This document shows positions 10,301 through 17,965 of a stretch of 64,000 bases of DNA, piece after piece (within the stretch, counting starts at the first letter, position 1; each line of letters starts with the position of its first letter). Source of the DNA: an uncultured Odoribacter sp. (GTDB lineage: Bacteria; Bacteroidota; Bacteroidia; Bacteroidales; Marinifilaceae); NCBI GenBank assembly GCA_910589025.1, contig CAJURM010000007.1:1-64000 (forward strand). The letters run 5' to 3'. The notes below the pieces were generated by a model that was not told the origin of the DNA, ran no database searches, and was given only the letters and a program-made list of their open reading frames with translations. Both the position numbers and the translations under genes were made by a program.

Positions 10301-11794
10301 CAACTTCAGATGTATGTCAAAGCCCAAACCGGCCTCCCGTTCATTGGTCTGCAAAGCAATATGACTCAACGATATGGGAAAACCGTTCAACGACATTTCC
10401 CCGTCATACCCCATATAATCCACCATAAAATAGGGCGCCTCCGTTTTAAGGTTCAGACGTCTGAAAGTGATTTTCTTCAAATCGGCAATCGGCGCCCCGC
10501 CATTTCCGGCCTGTATCCCCATCCAACCGTTCAACATCGCTTCCGGACGGAACTTTCCGTCCTTCACCTCCATCTGGATATAAGAATTAGGCAACAAATG
10601 AGCTGTCGCCGCCCAAACCGGAAAATCCACAGCCTCCGTAAGTATCACTTTCATCAGATACTCATTGCCGGGGGAGATATAGGCTTCATATCCCAACGGT
10701 TTTTCACTCGACAACGGCAACCCCAGCTCCCCTGTAAATCCGGCCCCCCGCAAATGATTTGCCAATAAATCCAAATAAAAAGTCTCCACAGAAAAGGGCC
10801 AGAGACCTGCCACCCCCTCTTCATAAGACAAAAGGTTGCTCGCCGACAACCGCCCCGAAACCCCGTTCTCATCAAAAAGCAGATGTTGCGCAGAAAAGCT
10901 CACCCGCCGGGAAGCGGAAGAACGACGGGCAAACTGAGGCGGCAAGGTAACGGTAAGCGTATTGATATAAATACCGCGCCACAAATTGGGACTGCCCGGA
11001 ATCATATACTCCATTTCATATCCCTCCGGAAAACGAACATTGGCGGCATTCCGGGTGTCACTGAAATCGAATACCGTCTCCTGCGCTTCAAAAACAAAAC
11101 CGTCCAATCCCACCAACATAAAAGGAGGCAACGACACCGAAATCAATATGTCATTCCAATCGCTTATCACTGTTGAAAAAGAAGTCGTCACCCGTTTATC
11201 CGCTTCATTACACCTGCCATCTCCATTAACCTTCACCACCATCCGCTCGGACAACGTAACATCGGCTGCAATGCCCAACTCCTTATATCCGCTGCAATCA
11301 ATTGCCATATACGTTTGCGAGATGCCCTGCCCGCTACCCGTATCCATTCCCCCCTTCAGGGTCAAAACCGCCTTTCCTCCGCTTATGGGAATAACTTCGT
11401 CGGTCAGCAAAACCAAGCGTGCATCCCCGATAATATCCCCCGTATAGGAAAGTTTGACCTCTTGTGCCCCGAAAAAAAGGAGACGGTCCGACAGGGAAGT
11501 CCTCACCTTTCCCCAAACCGTCAACTCCGCATACTCCGGATAAAAACGGATATTACTCACCGCCAGGGAATATTCTATATTACTGATAGTGCGCTTAATG
11601 CCTACAGGCAGATGATTTACCTCCAGAAGATTTTCGATATAACTGTTTGCCGACTCGACAAAAGCAAACACCTCCTCCGCCTGCTGTCTGGCCCTTCTCA
11701 ACCCCTCTCCTCCGTCAGCCATTGCCGATAAAGGAAGCAGCGTAAATCCCCATACCAAAAAATATACTATTTCTAACTTCATCAATTGTTTCAT
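7316..11794 (-). CDS. Giant exported protein of unknown family (1,492 aa)
   Basis: The signal peptide is clear (MKLEIVYFLVWGFTLLPLSAMA, beginning at the fifth residue, an alternative start at 11782). The first 1,000 residues are rich in alternating hydrophobic, Gly and aromatic residues, as expected of long beta-sheet, and contain many G-x-x-G-x-L/I segments. I do not recognise a named domain there. Around residue 1025 the phrase DISPEDGSTEVDVFAAP starts an Ig-like domain of the kind found in S-layer and adhesin proteins (SbsA/Big_5 style). The last 370 residues are unassigned and end in EYIY, without a T9SS sorting domain. It lies 11 bp from the barrel-protein gene and 6 bp from the FN3 gene. 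Its size and position suggest the structural core of the surface assembly, which is an inference. Confidence 0.75.
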   Translation of the reverse strand: MKQLMKLEIVYFLVWGFTLLPLSAMADGGEGLRRARQQAEEVFAFVESANSYIENLLEVNHLPVGIKRTISNIEYSLAVSNIRFYPEYAELTVWGKVRTSLSDRLLFFGAQEVKLSYTGDIIGDARLVLLTDEVIPISGGKAVLTLKGGMDTGSGQGISQTYMAIDCSGYKELGIAADVTLSERMVVKVNGDGRCNEADKRVTTSFSTVISDWNDILISVSLPPFMLVGLDGFVFEAQETVFDFSDTRNAANVRFPEGYEMEYMIPGSPNLWRGIYINTLTVTLPPQFARRSSASRRVSFSAQHLLFDENGVSGRLSASNLLSYEEGVAGLWPFSVETFYLDLLANHLRGAGFTGELGLPLSSEKPLGYEAYISPGNEYLMKVILTEAVDFPVWAATAHLLPNSYIQMEVKDGKFRPEAMLNGWMGIQAGNGGAPIADLKKITFRRLNLKTEAPYFMVDYMGYDGEMSLNGFPISLSHIALQTNEREAGLGFDIHLKLSKAPFALKADTRLCVVGAINEDRGLQSWKYKRLDIGTIGIDTEMAGSFSLKGQIGLNRDDPTYGNGFAGNIEMILTCCNSLAVKSRVIFGRKDFRYWLVDGSAMFGVAGVPVFPPVSINGIGGGAYYKMSQQSAGESVLPSGAVYVPDNKRGLELKTSVLLSVGSPGMMNGEASFEIAFTNKGGLAYMGFFGQARVLCDNPVLERAQEAVRDKLASILREESEYLSRNTKQVAGLDELQLLKMSQPTEAARAVTPAGALDHPGLMAALGIQYDFSNRVLHSTFDIYVNVLGILKGRGEHNCAGHCVLHVAPDEWYMHMGTPQNRLGVELDLAGLVKMKSGAYFMTGSRLEGSPPPPRQVADILGVELDKLDYMRDFNVLGKGGGFAFGTDFSVGTGDITFLILYANFETGLGFDIMLRDYGELQCKGRNGPVGINGWYANGQAYAYLQGECGVNLKLFFVKKKIPIIKAGAATLFQAKLPNPSWFKGYLGVKFNLLGGLVKGNIRLKLTFGEECELMMPGGSPLGFPVIGDISPEDGSTEVDVFAAPQVAFNMAVGKNFELEEDKGPKQYRLTLDRFSVTDGGVELPGEVRWNTNRDAASFYSHDVLPPQKELKVSVRVGFEEYRNGQWEIVYSSGQKAYEEKEITLTTGTAPDNIPLQNVDYAYPVVGQRFYLPGEGSRGYVCLKRGQPYLFTPEFEHKICFRTGDAAPVDASLNYDASARTLRYVTPSLDLSTAYSFSVVTLSKGEDGKKGGVSYKEQQLGGDGNEITVKQAQAEGEIRTDVGKVLLEYEFSTSAYRTLAEKIRAGKSYGSSGWRDGEYFHLNANVTGMEPFDQADLAGNEYTAGRPLLTKEAVLDDYFYRQVIYPMIYEHYPYGDVGLAYRDPEEWGVPPVRALRLMPSYLEEVEAGNFNGVARRAFPVTYDLYEAYIKDHSDLRNRVVNRYLYQTSVLRGYEKLVEGYVPVFPEGKYHVRVGFRQPDGTPGSSAVFEYIY

Positions 11795-11805
11795 GGTATA
11801 CAGAA

Positions 11806-13536
11806 TTAAAAACTATATGTATAATTAAGGGTTGTGGTAAAATCCGAAGAAGACCTTCCGGAAGTTCCGGAGCGGTTCTGATAAACCAACGAAAGATTCG
11901 TACTGTGTTTTTTCAGAAAACGCCAGGCAGAAGAACCTCTGACATTAAGCACCTTCCCTTTCACCTTCCCGTCAACAGAAGAAATATTGTAAGAAGAAGA
12001 AATGCCCGCCGAAACTTTTTTATCAAAAAATTTGGAAGAGACTCCCGCATTCGGACCGTACGTAAGCATATCTCCGGATCCCGCCGTATTGTAAGTGGTA
12101 TTCGCCGACAAAGTCACTCTCACAGACGACGGGAGAAACAACAAAGCATAGGACACCGAACCGTTATAAAACCGCGAAACACTTCCGGGATGGATCATTC
12201 CGCCCCTTTTATCAGCCGCTTCCTGAAAACTGAAAGCCAGATTTAAATTTTGGCTTTTCCGGTCATTTTCGGAAACCGTATAATTGACTGTCATGCTCAG
12301 ATTTTGCGAAAGCTGTGTAAAATCGAGCGTATCCAGATTCTCATACTGATGGGTGGCATTGATATAATCGAACTGTGAACGGATATTCGTATAAGATTGG
12401 AATCCGGAATACGCAACGGAAACATTCCATTGCTCATTCGGCACAATATTTAAGTTGCCGGCGACCACCCAGCGGCTGGTTTGTTCCCGCTTCGTATGAT
12501 CCAGGTTATCGCGTTGTATGCCCAGATTCAAGGCCAGCGTAATCTTATCCTGCCAAAATGGGCGGGCATAATTGAAAGTAAAATTTTCCAAATCATTCGT
12601 AAAATAATATCCACCCAAGGAACGGTAATCCGGATCAACCCGTTCATATCCCAAACCGAACGTATTTTTCTTCCACAGAAAATCAAGATTCACTTTTAAC
12701 GCATGATAATACACGGACGAAGCATTCTTTTCTAAAAACCAAAGACTGTTGCTTCTCTTTCCGGAAGGCAAGCGCCGGTCCCGGGTCAGTATACTCATCC
12801 CATATTCCGCTTTCAGTGTCATTCCCGAAAAAAGACGCAAAAGAACATCCCAGCTGAAAGCCAGATTACTTTGAGGATACACCTGCAAACTGTCCGGTTT
12901 CCAAAGCAAAGAATTCTCATCATCATGTGCATGAAAAAGTGTCGTCCCGAGCTGATAATTTTCTTTTTCATACCGTATTCCGCCCCCATAACCCAACCTC
13001 CTGTATGCAACAATCCCTCCATTCCGGGCGTCATACTCCGTTTCTTTCAGCAAGCGCCCACACATAAACTGAGCCTTTAACGGGAAATTACCGGGTTTCA
13101 ATTCCACCCCTCCCCCTGTAAACTGATGCCCGCTAAGCGTATAAGGGGAAAAACTCATCGACACATCCCCGACGTGGGCCGTCACCCATTTATAAGTCGG
13201 ATGCAGACTTAACCGGTTGGGAAGCGTCGGATAAGTATAATTACTCCCCAGATTATTCAGATTATAAGAAAAAGGGATATTAAACTGATTCAATAAATGA
13301 ATATTGATATTTCCGGTCAACACCCACATAAAAGGCTGGCGAGCAGCATTGTCTCCGGTATAAAAGACACTATTTGCAGCTATTCCTCCATTTACCCGGA
13401 CCAGATTCTTCACGGAAAACTGTTCCTTCAGATTGTCCAAACGGATCTGCTGACTTTTCGCCGAAAAAGCAAAAAGTAGACACAGGCCGAACAAACAACC
13501 ACCCAATATCCGTTTAAACCCCTTTTCTTTTTTCAT
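11806..13536 (-). CDS. Putative outer-membrane beta-barrel protein of unknown family
   Basis: The 576-residue frame starts at the ATG at 13536, seven bases after an SD-like GAGGG. A TTG at 13551 is possible but overlaps the upstream stop. A signal peptide (RILGGCLFGLCLLFAFSAKSQ) is followed by about 550 residues of alternating polar/hydrophobic strands with Tyr/Phe/Trp girdles, such as FNIPFSYNLNNL and YTLSGHQFTGGGVEL. The final residues are TTLNYTYSF, a terminal aromatic typical of proteins inserted by the BAM machinery. It is not a TonB-dependent receptor (no plug or TonB box) and does not match the PorP/SprF opening motif. Its place between a lipoprotein and the giant protein suggests an outer-membrane platform or transporter for the locus. 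Confidence 0.72.
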   Translation of the reverse strand: MKKEKGFKRILGGCLFGLCLLFAFSAKSQQIRLDNLKEQFSVKNLVRVNGGIAANSVFYTGDNAARQPFMWVLTGNINIHLLNQFNIPFSYNLNNLGSNYTYPTLPNRLSLHPTYKWVTAHVGDVSMSFSPYTLSGHQFTGGGVELKPGNFPLKAQFMCGRLLKETEYDARNGGIVAYRRLGYGGGIRYEKENYQLGTTLFHAHDDENSLLWKPDSLQVYPQSNLAFSWDVLLRLFSGMTLKAEYGMSILTRDRRLPSGKRSNSLWFLEKNASSVYYHALKVNLDFLWKKNTFGLGYERVDPDYRSLGGYYFTNDLENFTFNYARPFWQDKITLALNLGIQRDNLDHTKREQTSRWVVAGNLNIVPNEQWNVSVAYSGFQSYTNIRSQFDYINATHQYENLDTLDFTQLSQNLSMTVNYTVSENDRKSQNLNLAFSFQEAADKRGGMIHPGSVSRFYNGSVSYALLFLPSSVRVTLSANTTYNTAGSGDMLTYGPNAGVSSKFFDKKVSAGISSSYNISSVDGKVKGKVLNVRGSSAWRFLKKHSTNLSLVYQNRSGTSGRSSSDFTTTLNYTYSF

Positions 13537-13547
13537 AACATTCCCTC

Positions 13548-14891
13548 TCAATACCCGACCGCCTCTTTCTGTATTTTCATATCAGCAAGGACATACGAGC
13601 CGTTTCCGGCATACACCACCTCCTTTATTTTTACAGCCCCTTTACGATGGTCCCCGGTTTCAAACAAAATAATATGCGGCACATCAGTCCCTGAAAAATA
13701 AACGTCCGTATCGCCTTCACCCATTTCCTTTATCGCAAACTGCCTTAGCAAAGCATCATTTTCCATCCCGTCAAACTGCTCCGGAGTAAGTATTTCCGGA
13801 TTATTGATAACCCAGGTACGCCGGGCACCGGGGATAGCCGGCAGCGCTTTGGAAGAAACAGCATCAGGTGACAAAAAACTGCATTGAATAAAATCCACCA
13901 GCCCCCAAAATACCAGGTCAATATCCGGACCATTCCGGGAGGTAATCTCTCCTGCGGTTAAAACACTCCGGTCCTTGGAAAAATAATATCCGCCTACCGT
14001 ATTCAATGCCGTCGTAATACCGAATTGCAAATCGGTCATCTTATATAAATTGGAGTTTTCCAACACGTGTATCGACCTGGTGACCCGTTTCGTCTCTTTG
14101 CCGTTTGCGGCTTCCAAAACCACATCATACACTCCCGCCTTATCAAAATAAATCCGGGTATGGGCCGATGTGTCATTTTCAATCCGTGCTCCCGCCGCTT
14201 TCCAGGAATAGGACAAAGCACTCTCGCATCGGGCGGAGACTTCCGCTTGCAACGGAGCTTCCATGTCATAATCGTCTTTGCCCGGCTGCCAGGCAAAATC
14301 CACCGACAAGGCGGGCAGAACAAAAAGGGTATCCGTAAACTCCACCGTCTCCCTTGCATTGGATACCTGCAAACGAATCTTGTGTAATCCCGGCCCGGTA
14401 AAAACAACAGGCGGCGGCGTCCGGCCCTCATACGTTTGCGGCACACCTCCCTCAAATTCCCAATCATACCGGCTGCCGCCGTAACCGGTATTCAGCAACA
14501 CAATCTCAACGGGTGAAAAACGATTCACCTGCACATCATAAGTAAACCCGGCGTGAATAGCCGAATCGAAACATACGGACCATTCCTTCACCTTCCGTTC
14601 CGTCGTATTCCACGCTTCCAAACGAACCGTATGTGTACCCGCATTTTTATAAACGACATCATCCGGGTGAACTTGAGTCGAATGTTCTGGCTCGCCACCC
14701 TCAAACGTCCATTCGTACAAATCGGCTCCCGTCGATTTGTTCAAAAAACGAAGGGTCACGGGTACGGAATAGTCGTCATCAACAATTTCAACCTCGAAAT
14801 CAGGCACGACAGGTACCGGGGTTTCTTTAAAACAAGAAACCCACACTCCCGAAATAAGGAGCATAAAGAAACCTTGAACCACTTTTCCCAT
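13548..14891 (-). CDS. PKD-domain lipoprotein heading the surface locus
   Basis: The product (447 residues from the ATG at 14891; another ATG lies at 14897) has a lipoprotein signal ending in GVWVSC, with Cys20 as the acylated residue. Three PKD/Ig-like modules follow, roughly at residues 30-110, 110-195 and 198-280. They are marked by repeated Y-x-W-x-F-x-G-G and G-x-H-x-V/I-x-L-x-x-x-N patterns (YEWTFEGGEPEHST, YDWEFEGGVP). The C-terminal 160 residues are unassigned. After the Cys comes FKET, a charged stretch that might act as a surface-export signal, though this is weak. It is the first gene of the leftward run, with its stop 11 bp before the barrel gene's ATG. A role as a surface-anchored or periplasmic accessory of the barrel protein is inferred. 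Confidence 0.8.
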   Translation of the reverse strand: MGKVVQGFFMLLISGVWVSCFKETPVPVVPDFEVEIVDDDYSVPVTLRFLNKSTGADLYEWTFEGGEPEHSTQVHPDDVVYKNAGTHTVRLEAWNTTERKVKEWSVCFDSAIHAGFTYDVQVNRFSPVEIVLLNTGYGGSRYDWEFEGGVPQTYEGRTPPPVVFTGPGLHKIRLQVSNARETVEFTDTLFVLPALSVDFAWQPGKDDYDMEAPLQAEVSARCESALSYSWKAAGARIENDTSAHTRIYFDKAGVYDVVLEAANGKETKRVTRSIHVLENSNLYKMTDLQFGITTALNTVGGYYFSKDRSVLTAGEITSRNGPDIDLVFWGLVDFIQCSFLSPDAVSSKALPAIPGARRTWVINNPEILTPEQFDGMENDALLRQFAIKEMGEGDTDVYFSGTDVPHIILFETGDHRKGAVKIKEVVYAGNGSYVLADMKIQKEAVGY

Positions 14892-15042
14892 ATACATTCA
14901 AACAACCCGGCACACCCGACCGGCAACCACACAACTACAGGCTTTCAGACTTCAAAACAACCCTCTTTTATACAATTGGTTACACATCAACAAAATTTAC
15001 ATTTCACCACTTGTTGACATTTATTAAGTCTCACCACCATCG

Positions 15043-15050
15043 CAAAGTTA
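15043..15050 (-). promoter_or_regulatory. Candidate promoter -7 element for the surface locus
   Basis: On the minus strand this reads TAACTTTG, a full match to the Bacteroidota -7 consensus TAnnTTTG. The -33 region is poor: GTTG at 15067-15070, with a spacer of only 16 bp. It is the best promoter candidate upstream of the PKD lipoprotein gene. Confidence 0.4.
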
Positions 15051-15256
15051 AATAAATACTTTTTAACAACTATAACGTTTCATATATTTTTCAAAGTATT
15101 ATTTATACACCGCACACCACACACTCACTTCCGTCCTTTCGTATTCCGTTTGTTGCGAAATTTTATAATATTAAAATACAAATTAATTTGCAAAAATCAT
15201 TTCCGTAAAGGAGTATGAACATTTCCCGGAAAATTCAGAAAAAAGAGTGTGTGTAT

Positions 15257-15288
15257 TTTGCATCATTAAAATCAGGAAGTTATTTTTG
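15257..15288 (+). promoter_or_regulatory. Bacteroidota-type promoter for the 15306 gene
   Basis: TTTG at 15257-15260 and TATTTTTG at 15281-15288 are separated by 20 bp, an excellent fit to the TTTG/TAnnTTTG consensus of the primary sigma factor of this phylum. Transcription should start near 15294, just upstream of the start codon. Confidence 0.65.
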
Positions 15289-15305
15289 TATAAAATAACA
15301 ACAAA

Positions 15306-16010
15306 ATGATAAAATCGAATATGAAAAGAATCCGGATATATGCTACAATCGTTTCGGTGGTATTTTCCTTGCATCATTATACGGCTAATGCAGCGGAACC
15401 CGTGTTTCAACTATCTGAGATATCTGAAAATGAATTTTCCGAGGCTTTTTCCCAGCGAAGCAAGTATCAGGTACATGTCGACACCGTTACCTCCCCTCAA
15501 ATATGCAAAATCATCTGCGACAAAATAATAGAGAGATTGGGCAGCATGGATGAAAGCGATGCCATGATGTATAATCCGGAGGATTTCAAATCCGATGCAT
15601 GCACCATAGTAAAATTTCCTTTCGGTTGGCTCGCCGCAATTGTACATGCCGCATTCGAGAATCGCGAATATTGGTTTTTCAATGAAGCCGATTATCGATT
15701 TGCTGCCGAGACCGGCACATTACCCGAAATAAACGGAATGCACCATTGCGTATCCAAAGAGGGGTATATGGCCACCTGGCAGGATCGAGGCTATGATTCG
15801 AAAGCGGACATATCCGTCTACCGGCTGCAAGACAGCGGCATCCAGTTAATTACCCGGTATCCTGATGTAGAGATAAGCAGCTGGGAACAAGTCTGCTGGG
15901 GAGACGGCAATACATTTTATATCCGGGGAGTGTATCACAATGACGACGAGGAATCGCAAGCCGACGAAAAATCTATCCCGAAATGTCTTAAATTCACGCT
16001 TTCCCGTTAA
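15306..16010 (+). CDS. Exported protein of unknown function
   Basis: The 234-residue product begins with a signal peptide (MKRIRIYATIVSVVFSLHHYTANA from the ATG at 15321; the ATG at 15306 is equally possible given the promoter just upstream). No lipobox is seen. The mature protein is acidic and has no domain I recognise. Visible features are a Cys pair in SPQICKIICDK, single Cys residues further on, and Trp/Tyr-rich stretches (REYWFFNEADYRF). It converges with the next gene, and the two stop codons overlap in the palindrome TTAA. The gene stands alone behind its own promoter, next to other unknown sequence, which suggests an accessory patch. A function cannot be given. Confidence 0.65.
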   Translation: MIKSNMKRIRIYATIVSVVFSLHHYTANAAEPVFQLSEISENEFSEAFSQRSKYQVHVDTVTSPQICKIICDKIIERLGSMDESDAMMYNPEDFKSDACTIVKFPFGWLAAIVHAAFENREYWFFNEADYRFAAETGTLPEINGMHHCVSKEGYMATWQDRGYDSKADISVYRLQDSGIQLITRYPDVEISSWEQVCWGDGNTFYIRGVYHNDDEESQADEKSIPKCLKFTLSR

Positions 16011-16588
16011 AAAGTAAACAACAGCCCTTTCCCTTGCCGGGCAGCCTCTTCATAGATGCTGCACAGGTCGTCATAGGCTTCCATCCATTCCTCCGGTTCC
16101 GCATCATATAACAAATCCTCCGGTTCCGCGTGTTCCGCTTCCTCTCTGTTTTCCAACAATCTGTTCCGAATCTCCGAAACTTCATCGTGCTCAACAATTC
16201 CCAATCCCATCATACCGGGATCAACCTGAACCTCTTCAATGTCCACCTCCCTGCCCAGAACAGCAATCTGCGGCTCTTCGAAGATATCCAGTTGCCCTAT
16301 CACCTCATTTACCGCATCCCACATTTCCCCCAAGCCACAATCGTCCTCCACCTCATAGCAGGCGGTTAGCAGGATGTCGAAATAGACCTGGAGCGTCAAT
16401 TCGCCGAACTCCTCTTCCCAGCCTTCCTCCAACGTATCGCCCGTATAAGGGGATTGCAACTCTTCGAGATGCCCGCAAATATACCGGTGTGCCACCTCGG
16501 TGTCCTTGATGCAGTCTCTCATGACAGGCTCGATCTCGGCGTGAAATTTCTTTGTGTCGAACACAAACGCCTTATGTTCCATACTCAT
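16007..16588 (-). CDS. Acidic cytoplasmic protein of unknown function
   Basis: The 193-residue product has no signal peptide or membrane segment and is strikingly acidic, with runs such as EPEDLLYDAEPEEWMEAYDD. It looks largely helical. The ATG at 16588 is preceded seven bases upstream by a perfect Shine-Dalgarno core (GGAGGAAG, 16593-16600 on the minus strand). This is unusual in Bacteroidota, where leaders are normally A-rich and lack an SD. Its stop overlaps that of the convergent exported protein. I do not recognise the family. Inhibitor, immunity or anti-restriction roles are sometimes filled by such small acidic proteins, but nothing here proves one. Confidence 0.65.
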   Translation of the reverse strand: MSMEHKAFVFDTKKFHAEIEPVMRDCIKDTEVAHRYICGHLEELQSPYTGDTLEEGWEEEFGELTLQVYFDILLTACYEVEDDCGLGEMWDAVNEVIGQLDIFEEPQIAVLGREVDIEEVQVDPGMMGLGIVEHDEVSEIRNRLLENREEAEHAEPEDLLYDAEPEEWMEAYDDLCSIYEEAARQGKGLLFTF

Positions 16589-16592
16589 AATT

Positions 16593-16600
16593 CTTCCTCC
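16593..16600 (-). promoter_or_regulatory. Strong Shine-Dalgarno sequence
   Basis: The minus strand reads GGAGGAAG followed by AATT and the ATG at 16588. It fixes the start of the acidic protein. It is noteworthy because the surrounding genes mostly lack SD sequences. Confidence 0.6.
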
Positions 16601-16800
16601 GTTATATTAATACCTTGCGCGGCGTCAAAGCGCATATAGCCCCTCCTTTGCTTTGAGAGAATATTCCACGTCATTCAGTATACAGCCTTTAACAAACCAA
16701 AGCCCCATCCCTTTTTATCCCTATACACACAGCTTATATTACTCCGCTATATCCACTCTATAAAAATACAACAAAAAGTATTAAAAAACCAAATAAAGAC

Positions 16801-16864
16801 CTTATAAAGTGCTTTTCAATGCACTTTGTAAGCACTTTGTAAGCGCTTTATAAGCACTTTATAG
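16801..16864. repeat. Four 11-bp direct repeats plus an inverted copy
   Basis: The units are GCACTTTGTAA (16821-16831), GCACTTTGTAA (16832-16842), GCGCTTTATAA (16843-16853) and GCACTTTATAG (16854-16864). An inverted copy, CTTATAAAGTGC, stands at 16801-16812. AAAGTGC/GCACTTT can form a hairpin with an 8-base loop (16806-16827). The period is close to one helical turn, as in arrays of protein-binding sites. Units are contiguous, so this is not a CRISPR. Confidence 0.7.
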
Positions 16865-17022
16865 ACTACATACAGAGGAGTTATACGGGAGAAAAAGAGC
16901 TTTTTTGTATGGAACGGGGTAGCGAAAAGCAAGAATAAAGCAAAACAACAGAAGTGTCGGAGAACGGTATCACGGAATGAAAGGGCAAGATAAGAGGGGA
17001 TTGTCCGACAGGGCGCAAAAAA

Positions 17023-17050
17023 AACGCTTCCCTCGTCTGAGGGAAGCGTT
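17023..17050 (-). terminator. Rho-independent terminator of the TPR gene
   Basis: Perfect 12-bp arms AACGCTTCCCTC (17023-17034) and GAGGGAAGCGTT (17039-17050) enclose the loop GTCT. On the minus strand the stem is followed by a run of seven or more T. It lies just beyond the stop of the TPR gene. Confidence 0.85.
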
Positions 17051-17073
17051 CCGGACTATATAGGTTCCGGTTA

Positions 17074-17808
17074 TTATTTCATAGCCGCTTTAATCTGAGC
17101 CGCCAGCTCTTTCACAACGGAGTTTTCCGGGTCTGTTGCTTTCAGTTGTCCGACATACTCTTCGGCTTTTTTGAAAGAAGTTTCCGCTTTGGCTTTTTCG
17201 GCAGCGTATTTTTCTTTATCGCTGTTGGCAAACGGAGTTGCTTTCTGAAGAATTCCGGCACCGTTGTTGAAATACAACTGAGCCAACGCGGTGAAAGCCT
17301 GTACTTTCAACGGTTTGGAGTTCAGTGAGGTCACTTTGGTATAGTTTTCCACAGCACTCTCTATTTTGTTTGCTTTCTGTGCATCCATTCCTTTTTTCAG
17401 GAAATAGGTACCGTATTCGTTTTCCAGCTTGGCATTCCCCGGAACAGCTTTCAGTCCGGCTTCGAGCGTAGCAATCATTTCCGCATTTTTATGCAGTTCT
17501 TCTTCCGCTTTGGCCTTTCCCAAGTAAGAACTTCCGATTTTGTAATTGTTTTTGATGGCCATTTCAAAATACTTTTCAGCAGCCTGGTAGTTTTTTGCTT
17601 TCGTAGCCGCTACCGCAGTATTGTAGATGTATGCCTTGTCTTTAAATCCGTTTGCCTGCAAGTATTTCTCAAAATTTGTAAATGCCTCGGCATAGTTTTT
17701 TGCTTTCCAAGCGGCATTTCCTGCATTTTTCTCTGCGGCACCCGGATCCTGAGCCCAAAGAGTTCCCGCTAACAAACCCATAAAAATAAGCAATGCGATT
17801 TTTTTCAT
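17074..17808 (-). CDS. Exported tetratricopeptide-repeat protein
   Basis: The start is placed at the ATG at 17808, which gives a signal peptide (MKKIALLIFMGLLAGTLWAQ) and 244 residues. An in-frame ATG seven codons upstream would only lengthen the n-region. The mature protein is helical and Ala/Lys-rich, with TPR-like units at about residues 28-60, 62-95 and 97-130 (WKAKNYAEAFTNFEKYLQA, KNYQAAEKYFEMAIKNNYK) and a weaker one near 145-175. The C-terminal third is a charged helix. It is probably periplasmic, since there is no lipobox. It is a single-gene unit closed by its own terminator. TPR proteins of this sort usually act as scaffolds; no partner is evident. Confidence 0.82.
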   Translation of the reverse strand: MKKIALLIFMGLLAGTLWAQDPGAAEKNAGNAAWKAKNYAEAFTNFEKYLQANGFKDKAYIYNTAVAATKAKNYQAAEKYFEMAIKNNYKIGSSYLGKAKAEEELHKNAEMIATLEAGLKAVPGNAKLENEYGTYFLKKGMDAQKANKIESAVENYTKVTSLNSKPLKVQAFTALAQLYFNNGAGILQKATPFANSDKEKYAAEKAKAETSFKKAEEYVGQLKATDPENSVVKELAAQIKAAMK

Positions 17809-17965
17809 AATCTGTGTGTTTTTATTCAAGTAAAATTTATTTATATCGTTTGAGGCGACTAAAATAGTAATGTATGACGGAAATTCAAAACCAACCCCGA
17901 TTTTTTTAACACTATATACGGAGGTTTGACACTATTTGGCTGAATCTCTCTTCCCCTTCCGAAGT

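Larger units (their letters stand above)
14892..15305. other. AT-rich divergent intergenic region
   Basis: This stretch separates the leftward surface locus from the rightward unknown gene. It holds a leftward -7-like element at 15043-15050 and a rightward promoter at 15257-15288. I see no further gene, repeat or strong hairpin. The leftward transcript would carry an untranslated leader of roughly 145 bases. Confidence 0.6.
16589..17073. other. Intergenic region with 11-bp repeats
   Basis: This 485-bp gap holds the upstream region of the acidic gene, an 11-bp tandem repeat array (16801-16864) and a terminator (17023-17050). Between these, 16865-17015 is purine-rich on the plus strand with no ORF longer than a few codons. 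No RNA gene was recognised. Confidence 0.6.

Noticed and set aside
9905..10768. A 287-codon rightward frame opposite the giant exported protein
   Set aside because: It is antisense, His/Arg/Pro-rich, with no start signal or motif.
11806..13536. Calling the barrel protein PorP/SprF
   Set aside because: The typical N-terminal QDPxFSQY-like motif and about 310-residue length are absent; the protein is 576 residues.
16801..16864. Possible CRISPR array
   Set aside because: The 11-bp units are contiguous with no spacers, and no cas gene is present.
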